Source: Isotricha intestinalis (taxonomy: Eukaryota > Ciliophora > Litostomatea > Vestibuliferida > Isotrichidae). From it: a DNA stretch of 51,600 bases. Numbering within the stretch: the stretch's first letter is position 1; every line of letters starts with the position of its first letter. The position numbers and the translations under genes were made by a program. The stretch covers positions 1 to 51,600 of the forward strand of contig JAJJLU010000408.1 in NCBI GenBank assembly GCA_023807065.1, written 5' to 3'. This document shows positions 29,697 through 39,875 of the stretch, one piece after another. The notes below the pieces were generated by a model that was not told where the DNA came from, ran no database searches, and was given only the letters and a program-made list of their open reading frames with translations.

Positions 29697-31877
29697 TTAA
29701 AACCCACTCACTTTATTATAAATTTCTTCTCTATATAATTTTAAGCTTTCTCTAACATCATCAGGTTTTTCTTTAGCAATTCTAATTAAAATTCTAATTA
29801 AATCAAATAAAATATAATCATCATTAGGATTATTAGGATTAAAAACAAAAGGTTTAATAATAATACCATTAGCTTCTTGAAATTCCATACAAATTTTTTT
29901 ATCATCAACAATAATAATTTTTTTGATATCTCTTCCTAATTTATTTAAATCTTTATAATAATTTTCATTAAACCAAGTTGCATTTTGTCTGTATAATCTA
30001 AAAGAAAAAAATTTTTCTTCATTTTCAATAAAATTAATTATTTGATCTGCATATTCTTTCATTCCTGTTGTAAATATAATTAATTCATAAAAAGGAAGAA
30101 GAGAATGTAAAAAATTTCTTAATCCAGGTCTTAAAATAATAATATTTGAATTTTTTGGAACATTTACTAAAGTTTCATCTAAATCTAATACTAAAGTATA
30201 TGGCTTTGATGGAGGAAATGGAATTAAGATATTATTATTATATTCATTCTTATTATTGTTTTTTTTTATTGGAGTTAATGATTGATTTCTTATTACATTT
30301 AAATTTAATTTACCTATATTTTGATTTTGATTTGAACGAATTTTAACTGGAGTTTTAGGTAAAGTTTTGAAATTTGGATTTTTAATATTTGAATTTTGAG
30401 AATTTAATTTATTATAATATGTTATATTTTGAGATATATATTGTTTACTTGATTGGATTTCTTTTTTTATTGTATTTTCATCATATTTTTTCTCCTGGAT
30501 TGTTAAACGAGGGTCATTTTGAATTATATAGTTATTATTATTATTCAGATTATTATTATCGTTTATAATTTTGCTTAGTTGGTTATTTGAATATAATTTT
30601 TGAGGTGTTAATGGTGTATTATTTATTATGTTAGAATAATTTGAATATTGAGGATTTATATTATTTAATTGAGGATTTGTCATTTGTGTTTTTTGATATA
30701 TTATTTCTCTTTGTTTATTAGGTGTTGATGATTTTAATGGTTTCCTAAATAAAAATACATTATTTGAACTATCAAAAAAAGCTCCTACTCCATTTAAATT
30801 GGTCACATTATTATTTTGATATATTTGATTTCTTTGAATTGTTTTATTCATAATATTCGTATTATTATTTTGATTCGATAAAGAAACATTATTAATTGAA
30901 TGAATAATTTTTTCTTTTTTAATATCAAAATTATTATTATCTGAATTTCTACTTTTAAATAATTTATTATTATTAATATTAACATGAATAGGATTTCTTA
31001 CATCATTAATATAAAAATTATATACATTATCAAAAGATTCATTTTTTAATTTTTTATATAAAGGGAAAAAATTACAATTATTATCCTCTTCACAAATTCT
31101 ATTATATTGATTTAATATTTTAGATATTTTATTATTCATATCTTTACAAGATAACATTAAAACTTGAGATTCATCTTTAGGATTTATTTTAGGATTATTA
31201 AAGGAATTTCCATAAATACTTTCACTCATTAAATTATGTATATTTAATATATTTTTAATGTCTTCATTAAAAAATCTTTGTTTATTTTTATTATTAATAT
31301 CATATATGATAATCATAGTAAAAAACATTAACATTAAAGTATTTTTTATTAATTCATAAAATTCATTTTCTTTGTTTTTTTCAATAATATCAAAATAAAT
31401 ATTTTTAAAATTTTCTATCCATAAATTACATTCTTTTGAAGAAGGATAATTTTGAGAAGATAAATTTTGTATTTTAGAAAAGATAACATTTAAGTTATTC
31501 ACTAAATTATTATATTGGAAAGAATTTAATAATTGTTTATTATTATTTTCATTTTCTTTGCTAGGAGAAATATTTATTATATTTTGCTTTTGAATTAAAG
31601 GAGTTGAAGTTGTTGAAAGAGATGATGATGATGGATTATAATTTTTTCTATTTTTTTCATTGTTATTAGAAAAATTTAAGGTTTTTACAAAATTTGAATT
31701 AGTAAAATTAAAGTTATTTGTATTTAAAGGAATATTTTGAAAACTTGTAAATATGGCTTTTTTATTTATTTGAGGATTTGAATAAGAAATTGTTGTTTTT
31801 ACTGTTGGTTCACTTAATGAACTATCTTTTCGATCTAATATATAATTTTTTTCTTCTTTTTTTTCTTTTGATGACAT
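29697..31877 (-). CDS. FCP1/SCP-type (HAD) protein phosphatase
   Basis: The 726-residue product has a long Asn/Ser/Gln-rich N-terminal region (1-550) and a C-terminal catalytic domain (about 553-726). The aspartate box VLDLDETL near residue 560 gives the DxDxT signature of FCP1/SCP phosphatases. It is followed by RPGLRNFL, IIFTTGMKEYADQI and the late VDDK acid motif, all in family order. These enzymes dephosphorylate serine in targets such as the RNA polymerase II C-terminal domain. There is no BRCT domain, so it is closer to the small SCP/Dullard group with an added disordered tail. A helical stretch at about 120-280 is unassigned. No intron. Confidence 0.93.
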   Translation of the reverse strand: MSSKEKKEEKNYILDRKDSSLSEPTVKTTISYSNPQINKKAIFTSFQNIPLNTNNFNFTNSNFVKTLNFSNNNEKNRKNYNPSSSSLSTTSTPLIQKQNIINISPSKENENNNKQLLNSFQYNNLVNNLNVIFSKIQNLSSQNYPSSKECNLWIENFKNIYFDIIEKNKENEFYELIKNTLMLMFFTMIIIYDINNKNKQRFFNEDIKNILNIHNLMSESIYGNSFNNPKINPKDESQVLMLSCKDMNNKISKILNQYNRICEEDNNCNFFPLYKKLKNESFDNVYNFYINDVRNPIHVNINNNKLFKSRNSDNNNFDIKKEKIIHSINNVSLSNQNNNTNIMNKTIQRNQIYQNNNVTNLNGVGAFFDSSNNVFLFRKPLKSSTPNKQREIIYQKTQMTNPQLNNINPQYSNYSNIINNTPLTPQKLYSNNQLSKIINDNNNLNNNNNYIIQNDPRLTIQEKKYDENTIKKEIQSSKQYISQNITYYNKLNSQNSNIKNPNFKTLPKTPVKIRSNQNQNIGKLNLNVIRNQSLTPIKKNNNKNEYNNNILIPFPPSKPYTLVLDLDETLVNVPKNSNIIILRPGLRNFLHSLLPFYELIIFTTGMKEYADQIINFIENEEKFFSFRLYRQNATWFNENYYKDLNKLGRDIKKIIIVDDKKICMEFQEANGIIIKPFVFNPNNPNDDYILFDLIRILIRIAKEKPDDVRESLKLYREEIYNKVSGF

Positions 31878-32459
31878 TTTTTTTTCTTTGTTTTTACTAA
31901 TATTTTTTTTATTTTTTAAAACGATATGTTTAAATTAATAAAATATTTTTAAATTATGTAAAAATGTTATTATATTTATATATAATCTAAAAGGTTTTTT
32001 TCTAAGAAAATAAATAATGATTGATAAATTTAATTTGTTTTTTATTTTATTCTTTTTGATAAACTTGAATTTAATCTAAATTGGAATAACTCACTTAAAA
32101 ATTGTAATATAAAAATTTACTTATAAAAAGGATATTTATCAATTGATATTACATTCAAGAGATTTGAAGTTTTTTAAATGATTATAATTATATTTAGATA
32201 ACTAAATTATAATCAAGAATCCTTTTATTTGTTTAATTTTAAATTTTTATTATACGTTAAGCTTTTTAATTAAAATTTTTTTAATTATATATTTTATAAA
32301 ATTTTTCAAGTTTGGATGAATATTTTACATATTTTAATAATTTTTAAATAATTAAAAATAAATATTTTCCATATTTTGAAAATAAATTTTTTTAAAATTA
32401 GCCCAACTAAAAAAACTATATGAATGAGAAAAAGAAAAAATATCAAATAAAAAAGAAAA
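31878..32459. other. Divergent AT-rich spacer, no gene seen
   Basis: This 582-nt spacer separates the phosphatase gene (-) from the gene at 32460 (+) and should contain both promoters. A minus-strand coding-like run around 32040-32190 is short and broken by TAA. Nothing else stands out. Confidence 0.45.
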
Positions 32460-33044
32460 ATGAGCCTTTTACAAGTAAAATTAAAAGCATCATCCAAAGA
32501 AGAATTAAAAGAGCAAATAAAGGAAAAACTCAATGATTTAGATGAAGAAGAATTAACAAATTTAAAATGGTTTTTAATTACTAGAAAAGAAGATGAAAGC
32601 ATAATAATTCAAACTCAAAAAGAAGAAAAATTTAAAAACAATTTTCGAATAAAATTACCTAAACTTGAAATGATTAGAGATAATAAACAAAAGAAAAAGA
32701 CAATATTATCAAAGAGTAATAAAAGAAAAAATAATGATTCTGTTGTTTCAAATGTAGAAAAAGAAAAAGAAAAAGAAAAGGAAAAGGAAAAAGAATTATA
32801 TCTTTTAGATGATATAACTGAGAAAGAAAAAGAAAAAAAAAATGTTGATTTTTCTGTTACTAAAAAAAAAAGACTTAGATCAAAAAATGTAAAAGGAAAA
32901 AAAAATAATAGTTTCAGCAATGATATAAATAATAATTTAACTCAAGATCTATCTATTAATGAAAAGGAAAATAAAAATGTAAATAAAAATGATAAAAAAA
33001 ATAAAAAGAATGAAATTGATGCTGTAACAATAGAAATTAAATAA
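32460..33044 (+). CDS. Small Lys/Glu-rich protein of unknown function
   Basis: The product is 194 residues. The first 55 are helical and may be ordered (EELKEQIKEKLNDLDEEELT). The rest is basic, with a perfect alternating Glu-Lys run (about residues 100-112) encoded by a GAAAAA-type microsatellite at 32757-32795 and Arg/Lys clusters (KKKRLRSKNVKGKK) like nuclear localisation signals. A nuclear or chromatin role is a guess. An upstream ATG at 32421 is in another frame and is not the start. Confidence 0.7.
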   Translation: MSLLQVKLKASSKEELKEQIKEKLNDLDEEELTNLKWFLITRKEDESIIIQTQKEEKFKNNFRIKLPKLEMIRDNKQKKKTILSKSNKRKNNDSVVSNVEKEKEKEKEKEKELYLLDDITEKEKEKKNVDFSVTKKKRLRSKNVKGKKNNSFSNDINNNLTQDLSINEKENKNVNKNDKKNKKNEIDAVTIEIK

Positions 33045-33183
33045 AGAAGATGAAGAAAAAATAATGTTTGGTCGTATTTTTTAAATATATTTAATAATTA
33101 TTATTTTTTTTTCATCAAAAACTTTAAAAAAAAAATTAACTTTTAAAAAGAAAAAAATAAAAAATATATTTTTAATAAAAAAA

Positions 33184-36100
33184 ATGATAGAAGGAGATAT
33201 AATAAATTTATCAGAAATGCAAGAATTATTTCCAAAAATAGAAATATATTATTATCCAAAAATCCAAAAAATATTCTATTTCTTTTACCTTCTTAATAAA
33301 TACAAACCAAATAATCAATATTTATTTTTAATATTAAAATTTTTATATTTTTTTCAAATAGTAAAATATAGTATATTGGGAACTCCAGTTCAATATCAGA
33401 ATTTAGATACTTTTATTAAAACTGTAAATTACTTTAAATATTTTTTATTTCCTCAAGATTTTATAAATTCAAAAGAATCCTTTTATTTTTTTTATATTTT
33501 AGGTTGTTTAATTGTTTTAATTCAAATTATTTTACTTATATATTTATTTATTAAAATGAATAATAATCCGAAAATAATTTTAATTAAAATATTTTCTTCT
33601 TTATCTTTAATAATAATAAATTATCTTTTATCTCCTTTAACACATGTTTTTGCTTTAGGTTTTGTTTCAAAAGCTGGAAAGCATATTTATACAAAGGAAA
33701 AATTACATTCACCAAAATTTTTAATCATATCAATAATATCAGTAATTAATTTATTTTTTATAATAATATTTACAGTATTATTAAGTTTCTTTTTCAATGA
33801 AGTTGGAGCAATAAATAAAAGAAGAATATATTGTAGAGTTAATTCAAATTATGAAATTTATTCAACTATAAATTCATTATTAATTTATATTATTGGTTTT
33901 ATTCATTATAATTATTATCCATATAATGCTAAATTTAGAGATGCTTATAGAATATTTATTTTACTTTCCAATATTTTATTATATATTTATTTTATTTTTA
34001 ATGTTTATTTCTATGATAGTAAAATAAATATATTTATTTTATGTGGTTATGGTTATAATATTTGGATTTGTATTTGTATTTTTATTGCAACAATATGTAA
34101 ATTATCAGAATTATTTATTATGGTTTTAATTGGAATTATTTTAATAACAATATTATCTATTTTAATTGAACATTTAAGAGTTGACTATTATTTATTTCAT
34201 GCCAATATTTATGATGCAAATTCAATTAAACATTTAGAAATATTTTTAAATGGACTTAATGAATTAAGCCTATTAAAAAATTCTACTGATAGAACTTCTA
34301 TTATTGGAATAATAAATACTTTTGAAGATTATTTTAATTCTAATTTAGATAATAAAGAAAATTATTATAATCTTTGTGAAAATTCTACTATGCAAAAAAA
34401 ATTTGGAAAAAATGGATTGACTTTAAAAATTTATTCTATTATTTATTCTATTTATTATACTTTTGTTGAAAAATCTAATATGAAAGAAGATGTTTTAATT
34501 AGATTTGGTTATTTTTTAATCAATAAATTAAAAAATTACTGTTATTGCGTTTATTTATGTTCAAAAGTTAAGTTTTTAAATTTAAAACAAATATATTTTA
34601 AATTTATTTTAATGGAAGAAGTGAAAGAATATTTATTAGAAGGATTATTTAATAAAATAATTGAAAAAGATTCTTATTTTCATGTTGAAGTAACAAAAGT
34701 CATATTATTTTATAAATATCTTGATGATTTAAAATTAAAAATTTATGATGCTGCATCTAATCAAGTTGATTATTTTGACATTTTAAAAGCAAATAATCAA
34801 ATCAATAATAAATCGTCTTTGACTCTTTTAAAAATAGGAACAAATTTAATAAAATTAAGAAAAGAAATAATAGATTTATGGGATAAAATAATTCATATAA
34901 ATCCATTTTGCATAGAAGCAGAAAAAGATTATTTAATGTATATAGAAAATATTATTCAAGATGAAGAATTATTAAAAGAAGAAAGTAAGAAATATAATTT
35001 AATAAAAACACAAGAAGAGAAAAAAAAAGATAACAAATATTATACTTTATTTTCAAAAAATAATGCTTTTCTTTTAGTTGATGGATATAATACAAAAGGA
35101 AAAATAATATATTTTACTCCTAATTTTCCAGAAGTTTTTAATATCTCTGCAAAAGAATGTTTAAGTTTATATATGAATAATTTAATGCCAAAATGTGTTT
35201 CTGAATTTCATGATGCTTTACTTAAAGATACTTTAAAATTTACAGGATTAAAATTTTTATATAAAAGAGAAGTGGTTATCTCAATTAAAGTTAAAGATGT
35301 TTTATATAATGTTTATGTTTTTGTTAAAATTTTACCTAATTTATCCACTGGGTTAATATATTTAATTTCATTTAGAAAAGTACCTTTAAATAAAGTTATT
35401 ATTGTTACTGATCATTTATTTAGAATTAGTGCAATGACTGATAATATAAATATATTAAATCCTAATAAAACTCTTCAAACTCCTAATTCTCCTTATACTT
35501 TTTCTTTAAATAAAATAATGGTGGGTAAAAGTATTATTCTTTTAATTCCTGATTTATTAAAATATATTATATATGAAGAACAAAAATATATTATCGAAAA
35601 TGACCAAGAATATATAGGTAATTTTTTTACTAATACTCAAAATCTTTCAGAAGTGCCAATTTATAATATTTTAGATAAAATCAAAGAACATGGTCAATTA
35701 TTATTTATGTATGAAAGTAATAAAGGAACTCATTCTTCTGTTATTAGTAAAAGAAAAACAGATATTAATATTGATTTCATGGAATTTAATGATATATATA
35801 ATTCATGTAAAAACGCAGGGGGATTTAATTTTTCTATTAATTTTAAAGTTATTAGTAAAAGCTATTTTAATGATAAATTTTGTTTTTTTAAATTTTATAT
35901 TCAAAGTAATAGTAATATTCAAGAATCTATTCATAATTTAATTTTAAAGGAAAGTAGTAATAATTTAAATTTTAATTATACGAATAAAAATAAAATTATT
36001 CATATTAAAGTTAAAGAAAAATTATCTTCAAGTAGACAAGAAATTGATGGTTTAAAAATTAAAGATAAAAAAAATAACAACAAATTGAATAATAAAAATA

Positions 36101-38124
36101 GTATATTATTAGGAAATTTAAAGAAAAATAAATTCAATAAAATAAAAAATGAAACAAAGTATTTAGAAACAAAACATAAAATAATAACAAAAAAGATTCC
36201 TAAATTTCTAATAAATTTATCATTTACAATATCAATATTTTCAATAACAACATTTATTTTAATAACATTAAATAATTTATCAATAGATAAAAAATTTAAA
36301 TTAATACAAAATTATTTAAATCAAAACTTATATTTCAATAATTCAAAAATTCAATCAGGAATATTATATATAATAACATCAGAATTTTTATTATATAGAT
36401 TAGGATTTGGAATAAATGAAACTTTATGTGAAGGAAATAATTGTTTAGATATATATATAGAATCATTGAAAGATGTTTTAATAGATTTAAAAAATGGATT
36501 AACAATGTCATTAAATTTTGATTATGATTTTTCAAATATAATTTTTTCAAATCAAACAAAATTTGTTTATTCTGATAAAAATAATCCTCCTGAAGAAGAG
36601 ATTTCAGATGTTTATTCTTTATTATATTTTAGGATTGCTGATTCTTTAAAAATTATTGATTATTATCAAGATTATATTAATGGAAATGATATTATTGATG
36701 TTGAAATACATAATTCTTTACTCAATGTTTATGAATATTTATTTAATGATTTGATTGGTTATGGTTATTACGGTGATAAAAAAATTGAAAAAATGAATGA
36801 AAAAAGATTTTGTATTAATTATATTTATTTAATTATTAATTCTTTTGTTTATATTGTTACTTTTTTTTATGCTGTTGTATTTATTATTAGAAAATATAAA
36901 AATGAAATTTATTATTTAGAAAAAATTATCAATTTTCAAACAGATGATTTTGATAAATATTTAAAATATTTAGAAGAATTAAAGAAAAAATTAAAAAATG
37001 AAACTAATGAAAAAGAAGATGAAGAAGATAATAAAAAATTATCTAAAAGAACTTTATCAAAAGAAAAAAATACTGAAAAAGAAGAAGAAAAGAAAAAAAT
37101 AACAAAAAGTAAAAAAGATAAAAAAGCAAAAACAATAAAATTATTTCAGCAAAAAAATGAGAAAAAAAGAGTAATGTCAAAATATTTTTTAAACCAAAAT
37201 TTATTAGCAGGATATAAAATAGGTACAATATTTATATTAGCAATGTCATATTATTTATTAATATATTTTATTTATAAAATGCAAAAAAATAGATTTTTAA
37301 AATATGATGATATTCAATCAGAAATAATATCTTCAGCTTTAAATGCATTAATGGAATATTCAAAAATAAAACATGAAATAGTTGAATATGGAGTTTTTTT
37401 AACTGATTATTTATTATGTAATGAAAAATTAAATATGAATAAAGAATTATATTGCATTTTAAATTATACTTATTATACAAGTGAAAATATTTCAGAAGCA
37501 AAATATGTTTTTTATTTTAAAAAAATTAATAATATTTATGAATCAAAAGAAAAAGAAAATTTAATGTTAAGTTTACTTAATAAAAATAATTATGAAGATA
37601 ATTCAATAATAGGACAATTAGCAAGAATTCATATTGGAGATATGTGTAAAGGAATTTCATATTTAAATTATACTTATTGTTCAAATTATTGGGATTCTAT
37701 ATTATTACAAGGTTTAAACCAAGCTACAATATATGCTGAAAATTTACTTAAAAAATTATTAAATGGATTTAATGATCATAATGAAAATATTAGTAATTTT
37801 AATTTGAAGAATATTTTAGATAGTTTTTATTCTATTGATATTTATGTTATTTCCTTTTTTTTCCCTGCTGTTAAAAGAGAAGCTATATTATTTGATTCTT
37901 TAAAAGATAATAAAATTAAGGGAATGTTAAAAATATTTAATGCTTTAGTTTATATTTCTGCTGTTGAAATTATTATTTTATATTCTACTTTAATGTTGTC
38001 TATTTATCAAATGAGAGATACAAATTCTTTAATGAATTTTGTTATTATTTTCCCTTTAAAATATGTTCATGAAAAAAATGATTTTTATAATGATATATTA
38101 TATCTTAATGATGGATATTTTTAA
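33184..38124 (+). CDS. TmcB-like multi-membrane protein with PAS domain
   Basis: This 1,646-residue protein matches a type expanded in ciliates, usually labelled TmcB-like or PAS-domain membrane protein. Residues 1-330 hold about nine hydrophobic spans. A soluble part follows with a PAS-type domain (about 618-745; starting YYTLFSKNNAFLLVDGYNTK). After a Lys-rich linker come four to five more spans (first near 1020), lumenal loops with Cys (CEGNNC) and N-glycosylation sites, a Lys/Glu-rich cytosolic loop (about 1265-1330), and a final span near 1600. A sensory role is inferred from the PAS domain; the ligand is unknown. One exon of 4.9 kb, stop TAA. Confidence 0.85.
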   Translation: MIEGDIINLSEMQELFPKIEIYYYPKIQKIFYFFYLLNKYKPNNQYLFLILKFLYFFQIVKYSILGTPVQYQNLDTFIKTVNYFKYFLFPQDFINSKESFYFFYILGCLIVLIQIILLIYLFIKMNNNPKIILIKIFSSLSLIIINYLLSPLTHVFALGFVSKAGKHIYTKEKLHSPKFLIISIISVINLFFIIIFTVLLSFFFNEVGAINKRRIYCRVNSNYEIYSTINSLLIYIIGFIHYNYYPYNAKFRDAYRIFILLSNILLYIYFIFNVYFYDSKINIFILCGYGYNIWICICIFIATICKLSELFIMVLIGIILITILSILIEHLRVDYYLFHANIYDANSIKHLEIFLNGLNELSLLKNSTDRTSIIGIINTFEDYFNSNLDNKENYYNLCENSTMQKKFGKNGLTLKIYSIIYSIYYTFVEKSNMKEDVLIRFGYFLINKLKNYCYCVYLCSKVKFLNLKQIYFKFILMEEVKEYLLEGLFNKIIEKDSYFHVEVTKVILFYKYLDDLKLKIYDAASNQVDYFDILKANNQINNKSSLTLLKIGTNLIKLRKEIIDLWDKIIHINPFCIEAEKDYLMYIENIIQDEELLKEESKKYNLIKTQEEKKKDNKYYTLFSKNNAFLLVDGYNTKGKIIYFTPNFPEVFNISAKECLSLYMNNLMPKCVSEFHDALLKDTLKFTGLKFLYKREVVISIKVKDVLYNVYVFVKILPNLSTGLIYLISFRKVPLNKVIIVTDHLFRISAMTDNINILNPNKTLQTPNSPYTFSLNKIMVGKSIILLIPDLLKYIIYEEQKYIIENDQEYIGNFFTNTQNLSEVPIYNILDKIKEHGQLLFMYESNKGTHSSVISKRKTDINIDFMEFNDIYNSCKNAGGFNFSINFKVISKSYFNDKFCFFKFYIQSNSNIQESIHNLILKESSNNLNFNYTNKNKIIHIKVKEKLSSSRQEIDGLKIKDKKNNNKLNNKNSILLGNLKKNKFNKIKNETKYLETKHKIITKKIPKFLINLSFTISIFSITTFILITLNNLSIDKKFKLIQNYLNQNLYFNNSKIQSGILYIITSEFLLYRLGFGINETLCEGNNCLDIYIESLKDVLIDLKNGLTMSLNFDYDFSNIIFSNQTKFVYSDKNNPPEEEISDVYSLLYFRIADSLKIIDYYQDYINGNDIIDVEIHNSLLNVYEYLFNDLIGYGYYGDKKIEKMNEKRFCINYIYLIINSFVYIVTFFYAVVFIIRKYKNEIYYLEKIINFQTDDFDKYLKYLEELKKKLKNETNEKEDEEDNKKLSKRTLSKEKNTEKEEEKKKITKSKKDKKAKTIKLFQQKNEKKRVMSKYFLNQNLLAGYKIGTIFILAMSYYLLIYFIYKMQKNRFLKYDDIQSEIISSALNALMEYSKIKHEIVEYGVFLTDYLLCNEKLNMNKELYCILNYTYYTSENISEAKYVFYFKKINNIYESKEKENLMLSLLNKNNYEDNSIIGQLARIHIGDMCKGISYLNYTYCSNYWDSILLQGLNQATIYAENLLKKLLNGFNDHNENISNFNLKNILDSFYSIDIYVISFFFPAVKREAILFDSLKDNKIKGMLKIFNALVYISAVEIIILYSTLMLSIYQMRDTNSLMNFVIIFPLKYVHEKNDFYNDILYLNDGYF

Positions 38125-38330
38125 TAATGTTTTAAGGTATATATATATTTTTGAAAAAAGTATTTAAATCATTTGTGAATATTATTTATTAGCTAAATGT
38201 TATTTATTATAATAAATATTAAAATTATGATAATAAATTATAATAAAAATGAAAAAAAAAGTTTGATTGAAGAAATTAATAAATATAATAAAAACACATA
38301 AAAAAATTAAAAATCTAAAAAAATATTTAA

Positions 38331-38873
38331 ATGGATAAAGAAATAAATATTTTAATAGGCACAATAAATCCATCAAAAATAGAAGGAATAAAAACAGCTT
38401 TTTTAAAATATTATAAAACAATAAAATATGAAAGTATAGAAACAAAATCAAATATATCAGAACAACCAATAGGAGAAGAAATAATAGAAGGCGCTAAAAA
38501 TAGGATAAAACATTTAAAAAATTATTCTAAAGATAATAATATTAAAGTTGATTTTTATGTTTCAATTGAAGCTGGATTAATAAATATAGGAAATAAAATA
38601 TTAAATACTAATTTATGTTTAATTGAAGATGTTTTTGGTTATGAAAGTATTGGAATGAGTCAATGTTATTTAATTCCTGATTTTTTAGTTGAGAAAATTA
38701 AAAAAGAAAGTTTAGGAAAAGTATATGATCAAATTTTTAAAGAAAAAAATTTAAATCAAAAAGAAGGAGGAATCCATTTTTTAAGTAAAGGATATTTTTC
38801 TAGAAATTTATTAGTTGAAAATTCTGTTATTTCTGCTTTGTTACCTTTTATTAATGAAACTATTTGGAAATAA
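38331..38873 (+). CDS. YjjX-family inosine/xanthosine triphosphatase
   Basis: The 180-residue product matches the YjjX (NTPase_I-T, DUF84) family along its whole length. GTINPSKIEGIKTAF is the substrate-binding N-terminus, SEQPIGEEIIEGAKNR and YVSIEAGL follow in family order, and EGGIHFLSKGYFSR with VISALLPF forms the C-terminal part. These enzymes hydrolyse deaminated purine triphosphates (ITP, XTP), keeping them out of nucleic acids. Length equals the usual 170-180. It follows the TmcB-like gene by 206 nt on the same strand and converges with the J-like gene (74 nt between stops). Base composition matches its neighbours, so no recent transfer is visible. Confidence 0.93.
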   Translation: MDKEINILIGTINPSKIEGIKTAFLKYYKTIKYESIETKSNISEQPIGEEIIEGAKNRIKHLKNYSKDNNIKVDFYVSIEAGLINIGNKILNTNLCLIEDVFGYESIGMSQCYLIPDFLVEKIKKESLGKVYDQIFKEKNLNQKEGGIHFLSKGYFSRNLLVENSVISALLPFINETIWK

Positions 38874-38946
38874 AATTTTAGTTTTATAATATATATTTAT
38901 CCATTTAATTTATATTTAAAAAAATAAAATGTTTTTTTATATTTTT

Positions 38947-39639
38947 TTATTGAATTTCATTAATTAAACTTTTTATCATTTCTTTTTCTTCTTTAATATC
39001 TTTTATGTTTTTTTCATTATTTTTTCCATTATCTTCATCTAAAATAAAATAATATATTTTATCTTTTGAATGTTCAAAAACATGATGAATAATATTATTA
39101 TCTTTATTTTTAATATGTAAAATTTTTAAATTTAAATTTTTTCCTTTTATTATAGTAGAAACATTTTTAATAATATAATTTTTTCCTTCAGGAAATTCAA
39201 CAAAAAGAATATCTTTAACAACTAAATTTGGTAAAATAGATTTTTTTTTTTGAAGACCTAAATTTAATCTTTCTTGTTTTTTTCTTTCTTTTTTTTCATT
39301 AAATTCTTTTTCCATTCTTTCAATTTTTTCTTTCTTTTTCATTTCTATTAAAAAATTATTATAAATTTCAATTGGATTCATTTTATCAAAATCAGAATTA
39401 AAATTATCAATTTTTCCATTAATATATTTATCATATTCTATTTTTTTTTCAATATTACTTAAAATATAATATGCTTCTGTACAATTATAAAAATAATTTT
39501 TTTGTTCTTCATTTTCTGTTTCAATATCTATATTTGATGTTACTTGAAAATATCCTTTTTCTATTTCTTCTTTTGTTGCTTTCTCAGATATTCCTAATAT
39601 AGAATAATAATCTTTTTTTGAAGAAGAACAACACCCCAT
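38947..39639 (-). CDS. Lipid-anchored J-domain-like protein lacking HPD
   Basis: The 230-residue product starts MGCCSSSKKDYYSILGISEK. Gly2 with Ser6 fits N-myristoylation, and Cys3/Cys4 fit palmitoylation, so membrane attachment is likely. Residues 9-73 align with a J domain (DYYSILGI, KATKEEIEKGY, then AYYILSNIEKKIEYDKY), but the HPD tripeptide needed to stimulate Hsp70 ATPase is absent: the loop reads FQVTSNID. A basic coiled-coil linker (about 105-130) precedes a C-terminal beta-rich part (about 140-210). Without HPD it is probably a J-like adaptor rather than an active Hsp70 co-chaperone. The gene diverges from the secreted-protein gene at 39876 by 236 nt. Confidence 0.85.
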   Translation of the reverse strand: MGCCSSSKKDYYSILGISEKATKEEIEKGYFQVTSNIDIETENEEQKNYFYNCTEAYYILSNIEKKIEYDKYINGKIDNFNSDFDKMNPIEIYNNFLIEMKKKEKIERMEKEFNEKKERKKQERLNLGLQKKKSILPNLVVKDILFVEFPEGKNYIIKNVSTIIKGKNLNLKILHIKNKDNNIIHHVFEHSKDKIYYFILDEDNGKNNEKNIKDIKEEKEMIKSLINEIQ

Positions 39640-39875
39640 TTTAATATTTTTTTAAGTAATATATGTTTTTTTATATATTTTTATTATATAATCTAAAGTT
39701 ACTGAATTATTTATATATGATTTTGTTTAATGTTGAATTGAATTAATTGTTTTTTTTAATTAAATTTTTTTTTTTTTCATATTCATTTGAAAAGAATTTA
39801 TTTCTTATTTTTGGGTAAAATAAAAAAAATTAACATGAAAAAAATAAAAATATATTAAAAAAAAAACATAAAAAT

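Noticed and set aside
32421..32535. Upstream ORF or alternative start before the gene at 32460
   Set aside because: The frame from this ATG overlaps in a different frame and stops after about 38 codons; its product is only Lys-rich.
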